Shown here: piece after piece, positions 36,127-44,329 of the stretch
How positions within the stretch are numbered: position 1 is the first letter of the stretch
Layout of the letters: every line of letters begins with the position of its first letter
DNA from: AP-15 sp963712825
GTDB taxonomy: Bacteria; Pseudomonadota; Alphaproteobacteria; ATCC43930; CGMCC-115725
Reading direction: 5' to 3'
DNA: 64,000 nucleotides
NCBI GenBank assembly: GCA_963712825.1
Contig: CAVQJP010000016.1
Coordinates: 186,001 to 250,000, forward strand
Program-made: the position numbers and the translations under genes
The notes under the pieces: model-generated
Told to the model about the DNA's origin: nothing
The model's database searches: none
Seen by the model: the letters and a program-made list of their open reading frames with translations, nothing else

Positions 36127-37131
36127 TCAGAAATGGCGGTAGCCGGGTGTCTCCACCGCGACGTCGCGACCGGCGCCGTCGACCAGGCGGACGCCGTCGC
36201 CCGCTTCGATCCGGCCGATCCGGGTCGCCCCGACGCCGAGCTGCGCGCCGAGGGCGCGGATGGCGGCGGCCGCTTCGGGGCCGGCGGTGAACAACAGCTC
36301 GTAATCGTCGCCGCCCGATGCGAGACGCGGCGCCACGCCGGGGTCGAGCGCCAGGACGGCACGGGCCGCCGCCGACAACGGCAGCGCGGGCAGCTCGACG
36401 ACCGCGCCGACATGCGAGGTCTCGCAGACATGGCCGAGATCGGCGAGCAGCCCGTCGGACACGTCGATCATCGCCTGCGCGATCCCGGCCAATGCCGGCC
36501 CGAGGTCGACCCGCGGCTGCGGCAGCCGAAAGCGGCCGGTCAGTTCGGCGCGATGCTCGGCCGCCAGCCGCGGATATTCGCCGCGCAAGGCGCCCAGCCC
36601 CAAAAACGCGTCGCCGATCGTTCCCGACACCCAAACCTCATCCCCCGCCCGCGCGCCGCTGCGACGGATCTCGGCGCCGGCCGCGACCTCGCCGATCGCG
36701 GTCAGGGACAGCGCCGCGGGTCCGGAGGTCGAAACCGAGTCTCCGCCGATCAGCGACACCCCGTAGAGCCGCTGGTCCTCGCCGAGGCCGCGCGCAAAAG
36801 CTTCGACCCAGTCAGCGCCAAGCGAGGCCGGCAGCGCCGTCGTCAAGAGGTAGTGCAGCGGCCGCGCCCCCATCGCCGCCAGATCCGACAAATTGACCCG
36901 CAGCAGCTTTTTGGCGACGAGTTCGGGCGGGTCGTCGGGCAGGAAATGGACGCTGGCGACGATCGCGTCGGCAGTCATGACCAGCCGATGGCCGGCCCGG
37001 CACTCGACGAGCGCTGCGTCGTCGAGCAGGCCGAGGCCACCCGGCCCGGCCAATGGCGCGAAATAGCGCCGGATGCGCCCGAACTCGCCGGGATCGTCGG
37101 CAGCCGCGGAGGCGTTCTGCTCGGTCGTCAC
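36127..37131 (-). CDS. thiL: thiamine-monophosphate kinase
   Basis: Phosphorylates thiamine monophosphate to the active diphosphate; 334 residues. The AIR-synthase-like fold is shown by LDDAALV, MTADAIVASVHFLPDDPPELVAKKLLRVNLSDLAAMGA, LIGGDSVST and MIDVSDGLLADLGHV, then ASGGDDYELLFTAG. Its first codon overlaps the end of nusB (ATGA). It is the last gene in a chain ribE-ribH-nusB-thiL, joined throughout by four-base overlaps. Confidence 0.96.
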   Translation of the reverse strand: MTTEQNASAAADDPGEFGRIRRYFAPLAGPGGLGLLDDAALVECRAGHRLVMTADAIVASVHFLPDDPPELVAKKLLRVNLSDLAAMGARPLHYLLTTALPASLGADWVEAFARGLGEDQRLYGVSLIGGDSVSTSGPAALSLTAIGEVAAGAEIRRSGARAGDEVWVSGTIGDAFLGLGALRGEYPRLAAEHRAELTGRFRLPQPRVDLGPALAGIAQAMIDVSDGLLADLGHVCETSHVGAVVELPALPLSAAARAVLALDPGVAPRLASGGDDYELLFTAGPEAAAAIRALGAQLGVGATRIGRIEAGDGVRLVDGAGRDVAVETPGYRHF

Positions 37132-37625
37132 ATCTCGGCCGGGCGCAGGCTGCGGCCGAGGCGGTCGAGCACGCCGTTGGCAAAGGCCGGCTCCCGGCCG
37201 GTGAAAAAAGCGTGGGCGATCGACGTGTATTCGCTGATCGAGACCCGCGGCGGCACGTCGGCCCGGTGGATCAATTCCCAGGCGCCGGCGCGCAGGATCG
37301 CGCGCAGCACCGAGTCGAGCCGCGCCAACGGCCAGTCTTCGACCAGGGCGGCCGAGATGTCGGCGTCGAGCCGCTCCCGGTCGGCGGCGACGCCGCGCAC
37401 GACATCGGCAAAAAAGGCCGGGTCGGCCTCGGCCAGCTCCTCGCCCTCGATCTCCTGGCCGAGCCGGTAGCGGGCGAATTCGCGCACCACGGCCTCGGCA
37501 TCAAGCGCGGCGTTCAGCTCGAGCTGATAGAGCGCCTGCACCGCCGCCAGCCGCGCCACCGTGCGCCGGCGCCCGCCGAGCCGCGGCCGCCCGTCGCGCG
37601 TCGCATGGTCGTCGGCCGTGTTCAT
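37128..37625 (-). CDS. nusB: transcription antitermination factor NusB
   Basis: A 165-residue NusB protein that binds boxA RNA with NusE in rRNA transcription. The start RRRTVARLAAVQALYQLEL and the C-terminal motif GAWELIHRADVPPRVSISEYTSIAHAFFTGREPAFANGVLDRL are typical. A basic N-terminal tail of about 20 residues (DGRPRLGGRRR) is longer than in E. coli. It overlaps ribH before it and thiL after it. Confidence 0.96.
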   Translation of the reverse strand: MNTADDHATRDGRPRLGGRRRTVARLAAVQALYQLELNAALDAEAVVREFARYRLGQEIEGEELAEADPAFFADVVRGVAADRERLDADISAALVEDWPLARLDSVLRAILRAGAWELIHRADVPPRVSISEYTSIAHAFFTGREPAFANGVLDRLGRSLRPAEM

Positions 37626-38068
37626 CCGCCGGCTGGGGCGAAGCGCCGTTTGAGCTCGATGATCGCGAGACAGGCGCGCACCGCCGCACCGGCATGGTCG
37701 CGGCCCTCGGGTGCGGCGCGCGCCAACGCCTGCGCCTCGTTCTCGCAGGTCAGGATGCCGTAGCCGATCGCGAGGCCCTCATGCACCGCCAATTCCTGCA
37801 GGCCGCGCGCGCTCTCGGCGCAGATGTGGTCGTAATGGGTGGTCTCGCCGCGGATCACGCAGCCGAGCGCGACATAGCCGTCGAACCGGTCGCCGGCACG
37901 CGCGGCGAGGCCGATCGCCGCCGGAATTTCGAACGACCCCGGCACCTCGATGCGCTCGTGAGAGGCACCGGCAGCGGCCAATGCGCGCTCCGACCCGCGG
38001 CGCAGCAGCTCGGCGATGTGAGTGTAATAAGGCGCCTCGACGACGAGGATGTGCGGCGGTCGGGTCAT
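37622..38068 (-). CDS. ribH: 6,7-dimethyl-8-ribityllumazine synthase
   Basis: Makes the riboflavin precursor lumazine from 3,4-dihydroxybutanone phosphate and the ribityl-pyrimidine; 148 residues. Visible signature parts are VVEAPYYTHIAELL, VPGSFEIPAAIG, YVALGCVIRGETTHYDHICAESARGL and IGYGILTCENEAQAL. It overlaps ribE and nusB by four bases each, so all are probably translated as one unit. Confidence 0.97.
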   Translation of the reverse strand: MTRPPHILVVEAPYYTHIAELLRRGSERALAAAGASHERIEVPGSFEIPAAIGLAARAGDRFDGYVALGCVIRGETTHYDHICAESARGLQELAVHEGLAIGYGILTCENEAQALARAAPEGRDHAGAAVRACLAIIELKRRFAPAGG

Positions 38069-38691
38069 GTGGTCCGGCCTGCGACGACAGCGGGTGTGCC
38101 CGGCGCGGCGGCGCCCAGCAGCCGCGCGACGTAGCGGGCGATCATGTCGATTTCAAGGTTCATCCGCTGCCCCGGCTGGACCTCGCCGAGATTGGTGCAG
38201 GCCAGCGTGTGCGGGATGATGTTGACCCCGAACCGGTTGCCTGCCACCTCGTTGACCGTCAGGCTCACCCCGTCGAGCGTCACCGAGCCTTTGGGCGCGA
38301 TAAACGGCATCAGCTCGTTCGGCGCCTCGAAGGTGAAACGCATCGACTCCGCCTCGGGCCGCCGCTCGACGATTACCGCGAGCCCGTCGACATGACCGGA
38401 AACGAGATGGCCGCCCAGCTCGTCCCCGAGCCGAAGCGACTGCTCGAGATTGACCGGGGTTCCCTCAGCCCAGCCGCCGATCGTCGTGCGCGCCAGGGTT
38501 TCCGCCGAGGCCTGCGCCGTGAAGGCGCCCTCCTCGACCGCGATCACCGTCAGGCACGCGCCCGAGCACGCGATCGAGGCGCCGATCGCGATCGCGGCGG
38601 TGTCGAACCGGGTGGCGACGGTGAGCTCGGCGAGCGCACCCTTTTCAAGGCGCCGCACCCGCCCGAGATCGGTGACGATGCCGGTAAACAT
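38065..38691 (-). CDS. ribE: riboflavin synthase alpha chain
   Basis: Converts two lumazines into riboflavin; 208 residues. The start MFTGIVTDLGRVRRLEKG and the two homologous halves are clear: the first has IACSGACLTVIAVEE, the second VTLDGVSLTVNEVAGNRFGVNIIPHT. It begins the ribE-ribH-nusB-thiL series. I see no FMN riboswitch in its leader, and ribD and ribBA, often upstream, are not present. Confidence 0.96.
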   Translation of the reverse strand: MFTGIVTDLGRVRRLEKGALAELTVATRFDTAAIAIGASIACSGACLTVIAVEEGAFTAQASAETLARTTIGGWAEGTPVNLEQSLRLGDELGGHLVSGHVDGLAVIVERRPEAESMRFTFEAPNELMPFIAPKGSVTLDGVSLTVNEVAGNRFGVNIIPHTLACTNLGEVQPGQRMNLEIDMIARYVARLLGAAAPGTPAVVAGRTT

Positions 38692-39008
38692 GACGCCAAG
38701 GTTACGGGCCTCGCCAGCGATTTACCAGCCGCCTTTCGCCGCGCGAGGTCTGCCATGCGCCGCGCGACGACGGCGTTGCGCTTCCCGCGGCTTCTTACGG
38801 CCCCGAACGCGATCGGGCTGGGCGCGTTCGCATCAGCCGACCGCCGCGCGAAAACTCCTGATGCAGCTGCCGCCGGCGATCTGCCGGCTTCCCCGGATGT
38901 GAACCCGAATACAGCACCGCAAAACCCATGCCCCGGGGCCAAGGGTCGACAGGGACGGTCGGCAGGGCGTATCTCGTCGCGCGCAGACATTCTTGAGGGA
39001 GCGGATCT
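38692..39008. other. intergenic region between divergent ribE and CitE-like genes
   Basis: About 317 bases. It should hold two promoters, but I recognise no clear boxes. Small GC-rich inverted pairs exist (for example CCGGCGATCTGCCGG at about 38873-38887). I looked for the conserved FMN-riboswitch elements on the minus strand and did not find them. Open frames crossing it are low-complexity shadows. Confidence 0.5.
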
Positions 39009-39908
39009 CTGCCGCCCGAATTCCGCCCGCGCCGCAGCCTGTTGTTTATGCCGGGTTCGAACCCGCGGGCGTTGGAAAAGGCGCGCACCCTGCCGGCCGA
39101 CGGGCTGATTTTCGACCTTGAGGATGCGGTTGCTCCGGCGGCGAAGGAGGCGGCGCGCGCCACGGTTGCCGCGGCGCTCGCTTCCGGCAGCTACGGCCGC
39201 CGCGAGCTGGTGGTGCGGGTCAACCGGCTCGACACGCCGTGGGGCGAGAACGACATCGCCGCCGTTGCCAAGATGCCGATAGACGCGGTGCTGCTGCCGA
39301 AAGTCGAGAGCCCGGCGCAGGTGGGCCGCGCCGCCGGGCTGCTCGATGCGGCGGGCGCGCCGGCGGATCTCGCCTTGTGGTGCATGCTGGAGACGGCGCT
39401 CGGCATCCTCGAAGCGCCCGCGATCGCGGCGGCGGTCCCGCGCCTTGCGACACTGGTCGCCGGCACCTCCGATTTGACCAAGGATCTGCGCGCCCGGCAC
39501 ACCCGCGACCGGGCGCCGCTCGTCACCGCGCTTGGGCTGATCGTGCTGGCGGCGCGCGCCCACGGGCTGGCGGCGCTCGACGGCGTTCACCTCGACCTCG
39601 CCGACGCCGACGGGTTCGCCTTTGCCTGCCGTCAGGGCCGCGAGCTCGGCTTTGACGGCAAGACCTTGATCCACCCGAACCAGATCGCGCCCGCCAACCT
39701 CGCCTTTGCACCGAGCGCCGAGGAGGTGGCGTGGAGCCGGCGGGTCATCGCCGCGCACGCCGCGGCGGCGGCCGAGGGCAACGGGGTCGTGCTGCTCGAC
39801 GGCCGGCTGGTCGAAAATCTGCATGTCGAGGATGCGCGACTGGCGGTAGCGCTTGCCGCGGCGATCCACCAGATGGAGACGGAGAACTCGTCACCGGCGA
39901 ATGGTTGA
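39009..39908 (+). CDS. HpcH/HpaI-CitE family CoA ester lyase, probable CTG start
   Basis: A roughly 300-residue TIM-barrel lyase related to CitE and malyl-CoA lyase. Motifs: RRSLLFMPGSNPRALEKARTLPADG at the start, DLEDAVAP (metal Asp/Glu), VRVNRLDTPWGENDI, LLPKVESP, MLETALGI and DGKTLIHPNQI near the end. The family's usual N-terminus EFRPRR is in frame upstream of the first ATG (39048), but no ATG, GTG or TTG precedes it. A CTG at 39009 has GAGGGAG seven bases upstream and fits. It precedes sdhCDAB, as often in this class. Substrate uncertain: malyl-CoA or related. Confidence 0.88.
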   Translation: MPPEFRPRRSLLFMPGSNPRALEKARTLPADGLIFDLEDAVAPAAKEAARATVAAALASGSYGRRELVVRVNRLDTPWGENDIAAVAKMPIDAVLLPKVESPAQVGRAAGLLDAAGAPADLALWCMLETALGILEAPAIAAAVPRLATLVAGTSDLTKDLRARHTRDRAPLVTALGLIVLAARAHGLAALDGVHLDLADADGFAFACRQGRELGFDGKTLIHPNQIAPANLAFAPSAEEVAWSRRVIAAHAAAAAEGNGVVLLDGRLVENLHVEDARLAVALAAAIHQMETENSSPANG

Positions 39909-40112
39909 ACCGCCGCCCTTTCCGGGGCCTGCGTTGACACCGCAGGGTACCCGGTCTAAGCCACCCTGCCGCGCCGTTCGCCGGGCGGACGCCACAATCG
40001 CCAAGGATGCGATGCCCTCGACCCCCCGCCGCTCGGCCGCCGGAAGCCCAACAGGCGCACCACGTCCCGCCCGTCGAATGCAGCCCGAGACCGGCATCCG
40101 AAGGGCGCCGCG

Positions 40113-40505
40113 ATGAAATCCGCCGAGCGGCCGCTGTCGCCGCACCTGCAGGTTTATCGCTGGCAGCTCACTTCGGTCATGTCGATCCTGCACCGCGCGA
40201 GCGGTGTGGCGCTGAGCGCGGGCGGCGTGCTGCTGGTGTGGTGGCTGGTCGCCGCTGCGAGCGGCCCCGAGGCTTATGCCGGGGTGCAGAGTTTCCTCGG
40301 CTCGTGGCTCGGGATCGTGCTGCTGCTCGGCTGGACCGCGGCCCTGTTCTACCATCTGTGCAACGGCATCCGGCATCTCGTCTGGGACACCGGACATGCC
40401 CTCGACCTCGGCTCGACCTATCTCGGCGGATGGCTCGTCGTCGGCGCCACGGCGGTGCTGACCGCGGTCGCCTGGGCGGCCGGCATTTCGCACTGGGTGG
40501 GCTGA
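40113..40505 (+). CDS. sdhC: succinate dehydrogenase cytochrome b556 subunit
   Basis: A 130-residue membrane anchor of complex II with three helices. The family pattern RPLSPHLQVYRWQLTSVMSILHRASGVAL gives the quinone-site Ser/Arg region, and FYHLCNGIRHLVWDTGH supplies the axial haem His. It leads sdhCDAB; sdhD starts one base after its stop. The gap of about 200 bases between the CitE-like gene and this start may hold the operon promoter. Confidence 0.96.
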   Translation: MKSAERPLSPHLQVYRWQLTSVMSILHRASGVALSAGGVLLVWWLVAAASGPEAYAGVQSFLGSWLGIVLLLGWTAALFYHLCNGIRHLVWDTGHALDLGSTYLGGWLVVGATAVLTAVAWAAGISHWVG

Positions 40506-40506
40506 G

Positions 40507-40926
40507 ATGGCGGCGTCGCGGTCGCGCGATGTGTCGGCGGCGCGGATGCGCTCGCCGCTCGGCCGCGCGATCGGTCTCGGCTCGGCCAAGGAAGGGGTCG
40601 AGCACTGGGTCGTGCAGCGGGTCACCGCGGTGGCGCTGGTGCCGCTCGCGCTGTGGTTCGTGATCGCGGTGATCCGGCTGGTTGGCGCCGATTTCGACAC
40701 GATGCAGGATTGGGTCGGCCGGCCGTTGCCGGCGATCCTGCTGGTGCTGCTGCTGATCGCGACCTTCTACCACGCGGCCCTCGGGCTCCAGGTCGTGATC
40801 GAGGACTATGTGCATGGCGAGCTGGCGCGGCTGGGGCTGGTGATGGCCGCCCGCCTGGCCTGCATCGCGCTCGCCGTCGCCGGCGTCGTTGCCGTGCTGA
40901 CCTTGGCGCTCGGAGCCGCCGACTAG
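40507..40926 (+). CDS. sdhD: succinate dehydrogenase hydrophobic anchor subunit
   Basis: A 139-residue second anchor subunit with three helices. LGSAKEGVEHWVVQRVTAVALVPLALW is the usual start, with the quinone-site region, and FYHAALGLQVVIEDYVHGE carries the haem-binding His and the conserved Asp-Tyr. It begins one base after sdhC. A palindromic repeat and about 200 bases separate it from sdhA, wider than in most sdh operons. Confidence 0.95.
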   Translation: MAASRSRDVSAARMRSPLGRAIGLGSAKEGVEHWVVQRVTAVALVPLALWFVIAVIRLVGADFDTMQDWVGRPLPAILLVLLLIATFYHAALGLQVVIEDYVHGELARLGLVMAARLACIALAVAGVVAVLTLALGAAD

Positions 40927-40972
40927 TGCTCAGATGCATTCAAATGATTCAAACTGGTGCCCCTTTTTTGCT

Positions 40973-41026
40973 TTCCCGGCGGAGGCCGGGACCCACTTCC
41001 GCCATGGGCACCGGCCTTCGCCGGTG
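40973..41026. repeat. interspersed palindromic repeat between sdhD and sdhA
   Basis: TTCCCGGCGGAGGCCGGGACCC, a short spacer, then CACCGGCCTTCGCCGGTG: two hairpins in tandem. The element at 48865-48926 is its reverse complement with a few changes, showing that this is a dispersed family in both orientations. Confidence 0.8.
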
Positions 41027-41128
41027 TGGTCGGATTTTGATGTGAGCATTTGTCTGCGGTCACCAAGTGAATCTTCAGAATGCGTCGGTGCACTAGCTGA
41101 CGCGGACTGGTTGACTAGGAGCTGCGCG

Positions 41129-42922
41129 ATGGCATCCGCCTATCAAGTCACCGAACATGTCTTTGATGTCGTCGTCGTCGGCGCCGGCGGCGCCGGGCTG
41201 CGCGCGACCCTGGGCTGCACCGCCGCCGGGCTCGACACCGCCTGCATCACCAAGGTGTTTCCGACCCGCAGCCATACCGTCGCCGCGCAGGGCGGGGTCG
41301 CCGCCGCCCTCGGCAACATGGAGGCCGACGACTGGCGCTGGCACATGTACGACACGGTCAAAGGCTCGGACTGGCTCGGCGACCAGGACGCCATCGAATA
41401 CATGTGCAAGAACGCGATCCCGGCGGTGGTCGAGCTCGAGCATATGGGCGTCCCGTTCTCGCGCACCGAGGCCGGGCGGATCTACCAGCGGCCGTTCGGC
41501 GGCCACATGATGGATTACGGCGACGGCGATCCGGCGCGGCGCGCCTGCGCCGCCGCCGACCGCACCGGGCACGCCATCATCCACACCCTTTATCAGCAGT
41601 GCCTGAAGCACAACGCCCGGTTTTTTGTCGAATATTTCGCGCTTGACCTGATCATCGACGAGGACGGCGCCTGCCGCGGCGTCATGGCCTGGGATTTGGC
41701 CGACGGCACCCTCCACCGGTTCAAGGCGCATCTCGTGATCCTCGCGACCGGCGGCTACGGGCGCGCCTATTTCTCCTGCACCTCGGCCCACACCTGCACC
41801 GGCGACGGCAACGCGATGGTGCTGCGCGCCGGCCTGCCGCTGCAGGACATGGAGTTTGTCCAGTTCCATCCGACCGGCATCTATGGTGCGGGATGCCTGA
41901 TCACCGAGGGGGCGCGCGGCGAAGGCGGGTATCTGACCAACAGCGAGGGCGTGCGCTTTATGGAGGGTTACGCGCCGCACGCCAAGGACCTCGCCTCGCG
42001 GGACGTCGTCAGCCGGGCGATGACGATCGAGATCCGCGAGGGCCGCGGCTGCGGCCCGTTGAAAGATCACATCCTCTTGCATCTCGAGCATCTCTCGCCC
42101 GAGGTGCTGCATTTGCGGCTGCCCGGCATCAGCGAAACCGCGAAGATCTTTTCCGGAGTCGACGTGACCCGCGAGCCGATCCCGGTTTTGCCGACGGTGC
42201 ATTACGACATGGGCGGCATCCCGACCAACTATCACGGCGAGGTGCTGGGGCCGACCGCCGACGACCCCGAGCGCGTGGTGCCGGGGCTGATGGCGATCGG
42301 CGAGGCGGCCTGCGTCTCGGTGCACGGCGCCAACCGGCTCGGCTGCAACTCGCTGCTCGACATCGTCGTCTTTGGGCGCGCCGCCGCCCAGCGCGCCGCC
42401 GAGCTGGTCCGGCCGGGAACGGCGCAAAAGCCGCTGTCGCCGGATGCCGGCGAGGAGGCGGTCGCCCGGCTCGACGCGGTGCGCCATGCCAAGGGGCCGC
42501 GCAAGACCGGCGAGATCCGGCTCGACATGCAGCGCGTCATGCAGAGCAACTGCGCCGTCTTCCGCGACGCCCAGGTGCTGAACGAGGGCGTGAAGAAAAT
42601 CGACGGGGTGGCGGGCAGCTTTGCCGAGCTCGGCATCAACGACCGCTCGATGATCTGGAACAGCGATCTGGCCGAGGCGCTCGAGCTCGAAAACCTGCTG
42701 GAGCAAGCGGTCGTCACCATGCACTCGGCCGCCAACCGCACCGAAAGCCGCGGCGCGCATGCCCGCGAGGACTATCCCGAGCGCGACGACGCGAACTGGC
42801 TCAAGCACACGATCGCCTGGCTCGACGGCGACGGCAGGGTCAAGACCGGCTACCGCCCGGTCCACCTCTACACCCTCTCGAACGAGGTCCAGGCCTTCCC
42901 GCCAAAGGCCCGGGTTTATTGA
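41129..42922 (+). CDS. sdhA: succinate dehydrogenase flavoprotein subunit
   Basis: The FAD-bearing catalytic subunit, 597 residues. The Rossmann motif is VVVGAGGAGLRA; the FAD-linking His lies in the TRSHTVAAQGG stretch. Substrate-binding and catalytic parts follow: FHPTGIYGAGCLITEGARGEGGYL, HYDMGGIPTN, GLMAIGEAACVSVHGANRLGCNSLLD and the Arg-rich DAVRHAKGPRKTGEIRLDMQ. The ATG at 41129 has TAGGAG nine bases upstream. sdhB follows after 364 bases that include another palindromic repeat. Confidence 0.98.
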   Translation: MASAYQVTEHVFDVVVVGAGGAGLRATLGCTAAGLDTACITKVFPTRSHTVAAQGGVAAALGNMEADDWRWHMYDTVKGSDWLGDQDAIEYMCKNAIPAVVELEHMGVPFSRTEAGRIYQRPFGGHMMDYGDGDPARRACAAADRTGHAIIHTLYQQCLKHNARFFVEYFALDLIIDEDGACRGVMAWDLADGTLHRFKAHLVILATGGYGRAYFSCTSAHTCTGDGNAMVLRAGLPLQDMEFVQFHPTGIYGAGCLITEGARGEGGYLTNSEGVRFMEGYAPHAKDLASRDVVSRAMTIEIREGRGCGPLKDHILLHLEHLSPEVLHLRLPGISETAKIFSGVDVTREPIPVLPTVHYDMGGIPTNYHGEVLGPTADDPERVVPGLMAIGEAACVSVHGANRLGCNSLLDIVVFGRAAAQRAAELVRPGTAQKPLSPDAGEEAVARLDAVRHAKGPRKTGEIRLDMQRVMQSNCAVFRDAQVLNEGVKKIDGVAGSFAELGINDRSMIWNSDLAEALELENLLEQAVVTMHSAANRTESRGAHAREDYPERDDANWLKHTIAWLDGDGRVKTGYRPVHLYTLSNEVQAFPPKARVY

Positions 42923-43064
42923 TGAATCGCACATGCAACCGGTTTTCCGGAAGCTCGACGCGTTACGTTTCGTCGTGATGTCTGAGCATGTCCCGGCGGC
43001 TCTTTGGTGTAGGCCGGACGAATTTGTGGGCGTTATTATGAATGGTCCTGCAATCTCAGCCGCC

Positions 43065-43157
43065 CCGTGCCCGGACTTGGTCCGGGCATCCACGCCTTTG
43101 CCGGTGTCTAAACTCAACTGAAGGAAGTCGTGGACGGCCGGGTCAAGCCCGGCCGAG
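43065..43157. repeat. palindromic repeat in the sdhA-sdhB spacer
   Basis: GTGCCCGGACTTGGTCCGGGCATCCACG and, after about 35 bases, CGTGGACGGCCGGGTCAAGCCCGGCCG. Each half is a hairpin and the outer GTGGA/TCCAC arms are inverted copies. The rest of the 364-base spacer (42923-43286) shows no gene; a ribosome site for sdhB lies at its end. Confidence 0.75.
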
Positions 43158-43286
43158 GGGATCAGGGGTAGTTGCCCTTTATCCGTGCACCTTTGCTCAC
43201 ACGAAGCTCGCTGACATATCCGAGCTACGGCACATTTCTTCCGAGCTGCCCCGCGGTTTCGCGGGGGGTGAGAGGCTAACAGCACA

Positions 43287-44066
43287 ATGGCTGAGTTCAC
43301 CCTGCCCGCCAACTCCAAGACCGGCCCCGGCAAGACCGTCGCGGCGCCGCCCGAGGCTAAGCGGGTGCGCGAGTTCAAAATCTATCGCTGGAACCCCGAT
43401 GACGGCAAAAACCCGGTCATCGACAGCTTTTCGCTCGACCTCGACCAGTGCGGGCCGATGGTTCTCGACGCCTTGATCAAGATCAAGAACGAGGTCGACA
43501 CGACGCTGACTTTTCGCCGGTCCTGCCGCGAGGGCATCTGCGGCTCCTGTGCGATGAACATCGACGGGGTCAACACGCTCGCCTGCCTGAAGGCGATCCA
43601 GGACATCCGCGGCCCGGTGCAGATTTATCCGCTGCCGCATATGCCGGTGATCAAGGACCTCGTCCCCGACCTGACCCATATCTACGCGCAATACCAGTCG
43701 ATCCAGCCCTGGCTCAAGACCGCGAGCGCGCCGCCGCCCGACCGCGAATTCCCGCAATCGGTCGAGGAGCGCGAGCAGCTCGACGGTTTGTGGGAGTGCA
43801 TCTTGTGCTTTTGCTGCTCGACCGCGTGCCCGAGCTATTGGTGGAGCGGCGAGCGCTATCTGGGGCCGGCGGTGCTGCTGCAGGCTTATCGCTGGATCGC
43901 CGACAGCCGCGACGAGGCGACGGGCGAGCGTCTCGACGCGCTCGAAGACCCGTTCCGGCTCTACCGCTGCCACACGATCATGAACTGCACCCGCACCTGC
44001 CCCAAAAACCTGAACCCGGCCAAAGCCATCGCCGAAATCAAAAAGCTGATCGTGCTGCGCCGTTGA
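43287..44066 (+). CDS. sdhB: succinate dehydrogenase iron-sulfur subunit
   Basis: The electron-transfer subunit, 259 residues. The 2Fe-2S ligands are in CREGICGSCAMNIDGVNTLAC. The C-terminal part carries CILCFCCSTACPSYWW and CHTIMNCTRTCPKNLNP, ligands for the 4Fe-4S and 3Fe-4S clusters. It finishes the TCA-cycle complex II set. Its ATG lacks a strong ribosome site, which might be tied to the repeat-filled spacer before it. Confidence 0.98.
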   Translation: MAEFTLPANSKTGPGKTVAAPPEAKRVREFKIYRWNPDDGKNPVIDSFSLDLDQCGPMVLDALIKIKNEVDTTLTFRRSCREGICGSCAMNIDGVNTLACLKAIQDIRGPVQIYPLPHMPVIKDLVPDLTHIYAQYQSIQPWLKTASAPPPDREFPQSVEEREQLDGLWECILCFCCSTACPSYWWSGERYLGPAVLLQAYRWIADSRDEATGERLDALEDPFRLYRCHTIMNCTRTCPKNLNPAKAIAEIKKLIVLRR

Positions 44067-44080
44067 GCCCGCGCCGCAAC

Positions 44081-44260
44081 TCAACCTCGCCAAGGATCGA
44101 GCAGATAGCCTGCCGCCTGATCCAGAAATCGACTGGGCCGCCGCCGTCCCCGTTCACGCTCGACGGAAAAATCGTCGATTTTTGGGCCACCGAGCAAATA
44201 GGCTCGGAGATCAGGTTTTTGCGCCACGAACGCGCGGTAATCCTCGATTGACAGCACCAC
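44081..44260 (-). pseudogene. relic of a Phd/YefM-type antitoxin (C-terminal part)
   Basis: In the frame directly after the tauE stop, the minus strand encodes SVVVLSIEDYRAFVAQKPDLRAYL, then ERERGRRRPSRFLDQAAGYLL and a stop at 44081. VVVLSIEDYRAF is the middle of Phd/YefM antitoxins (PVAVLSxEDY), which normally has about 35 residues of DNA-binding N-terminus. Here that part is missing; only a GTG at 44260 could start translation. No toxin gene remains. Probably the leftover of a toxin-antitoxin locus between sdhB and tauE. Confidence 0.5.
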
Positions 44261-44329
44261 GACGCTCCGACTGATTGCCGTCGAGCTGCCGGGGCCGAGC
44301 GCCGAGCGGCCCGTGCGCGGCGGTCCCGC

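Noticed and set aside
38692..39008. A possible FMN riboswitch in front of ribE
   Set aside because: Checked for the conserved paired segments of the RFN element on the minus strand; only unrelated GC-rich hairpins are present.
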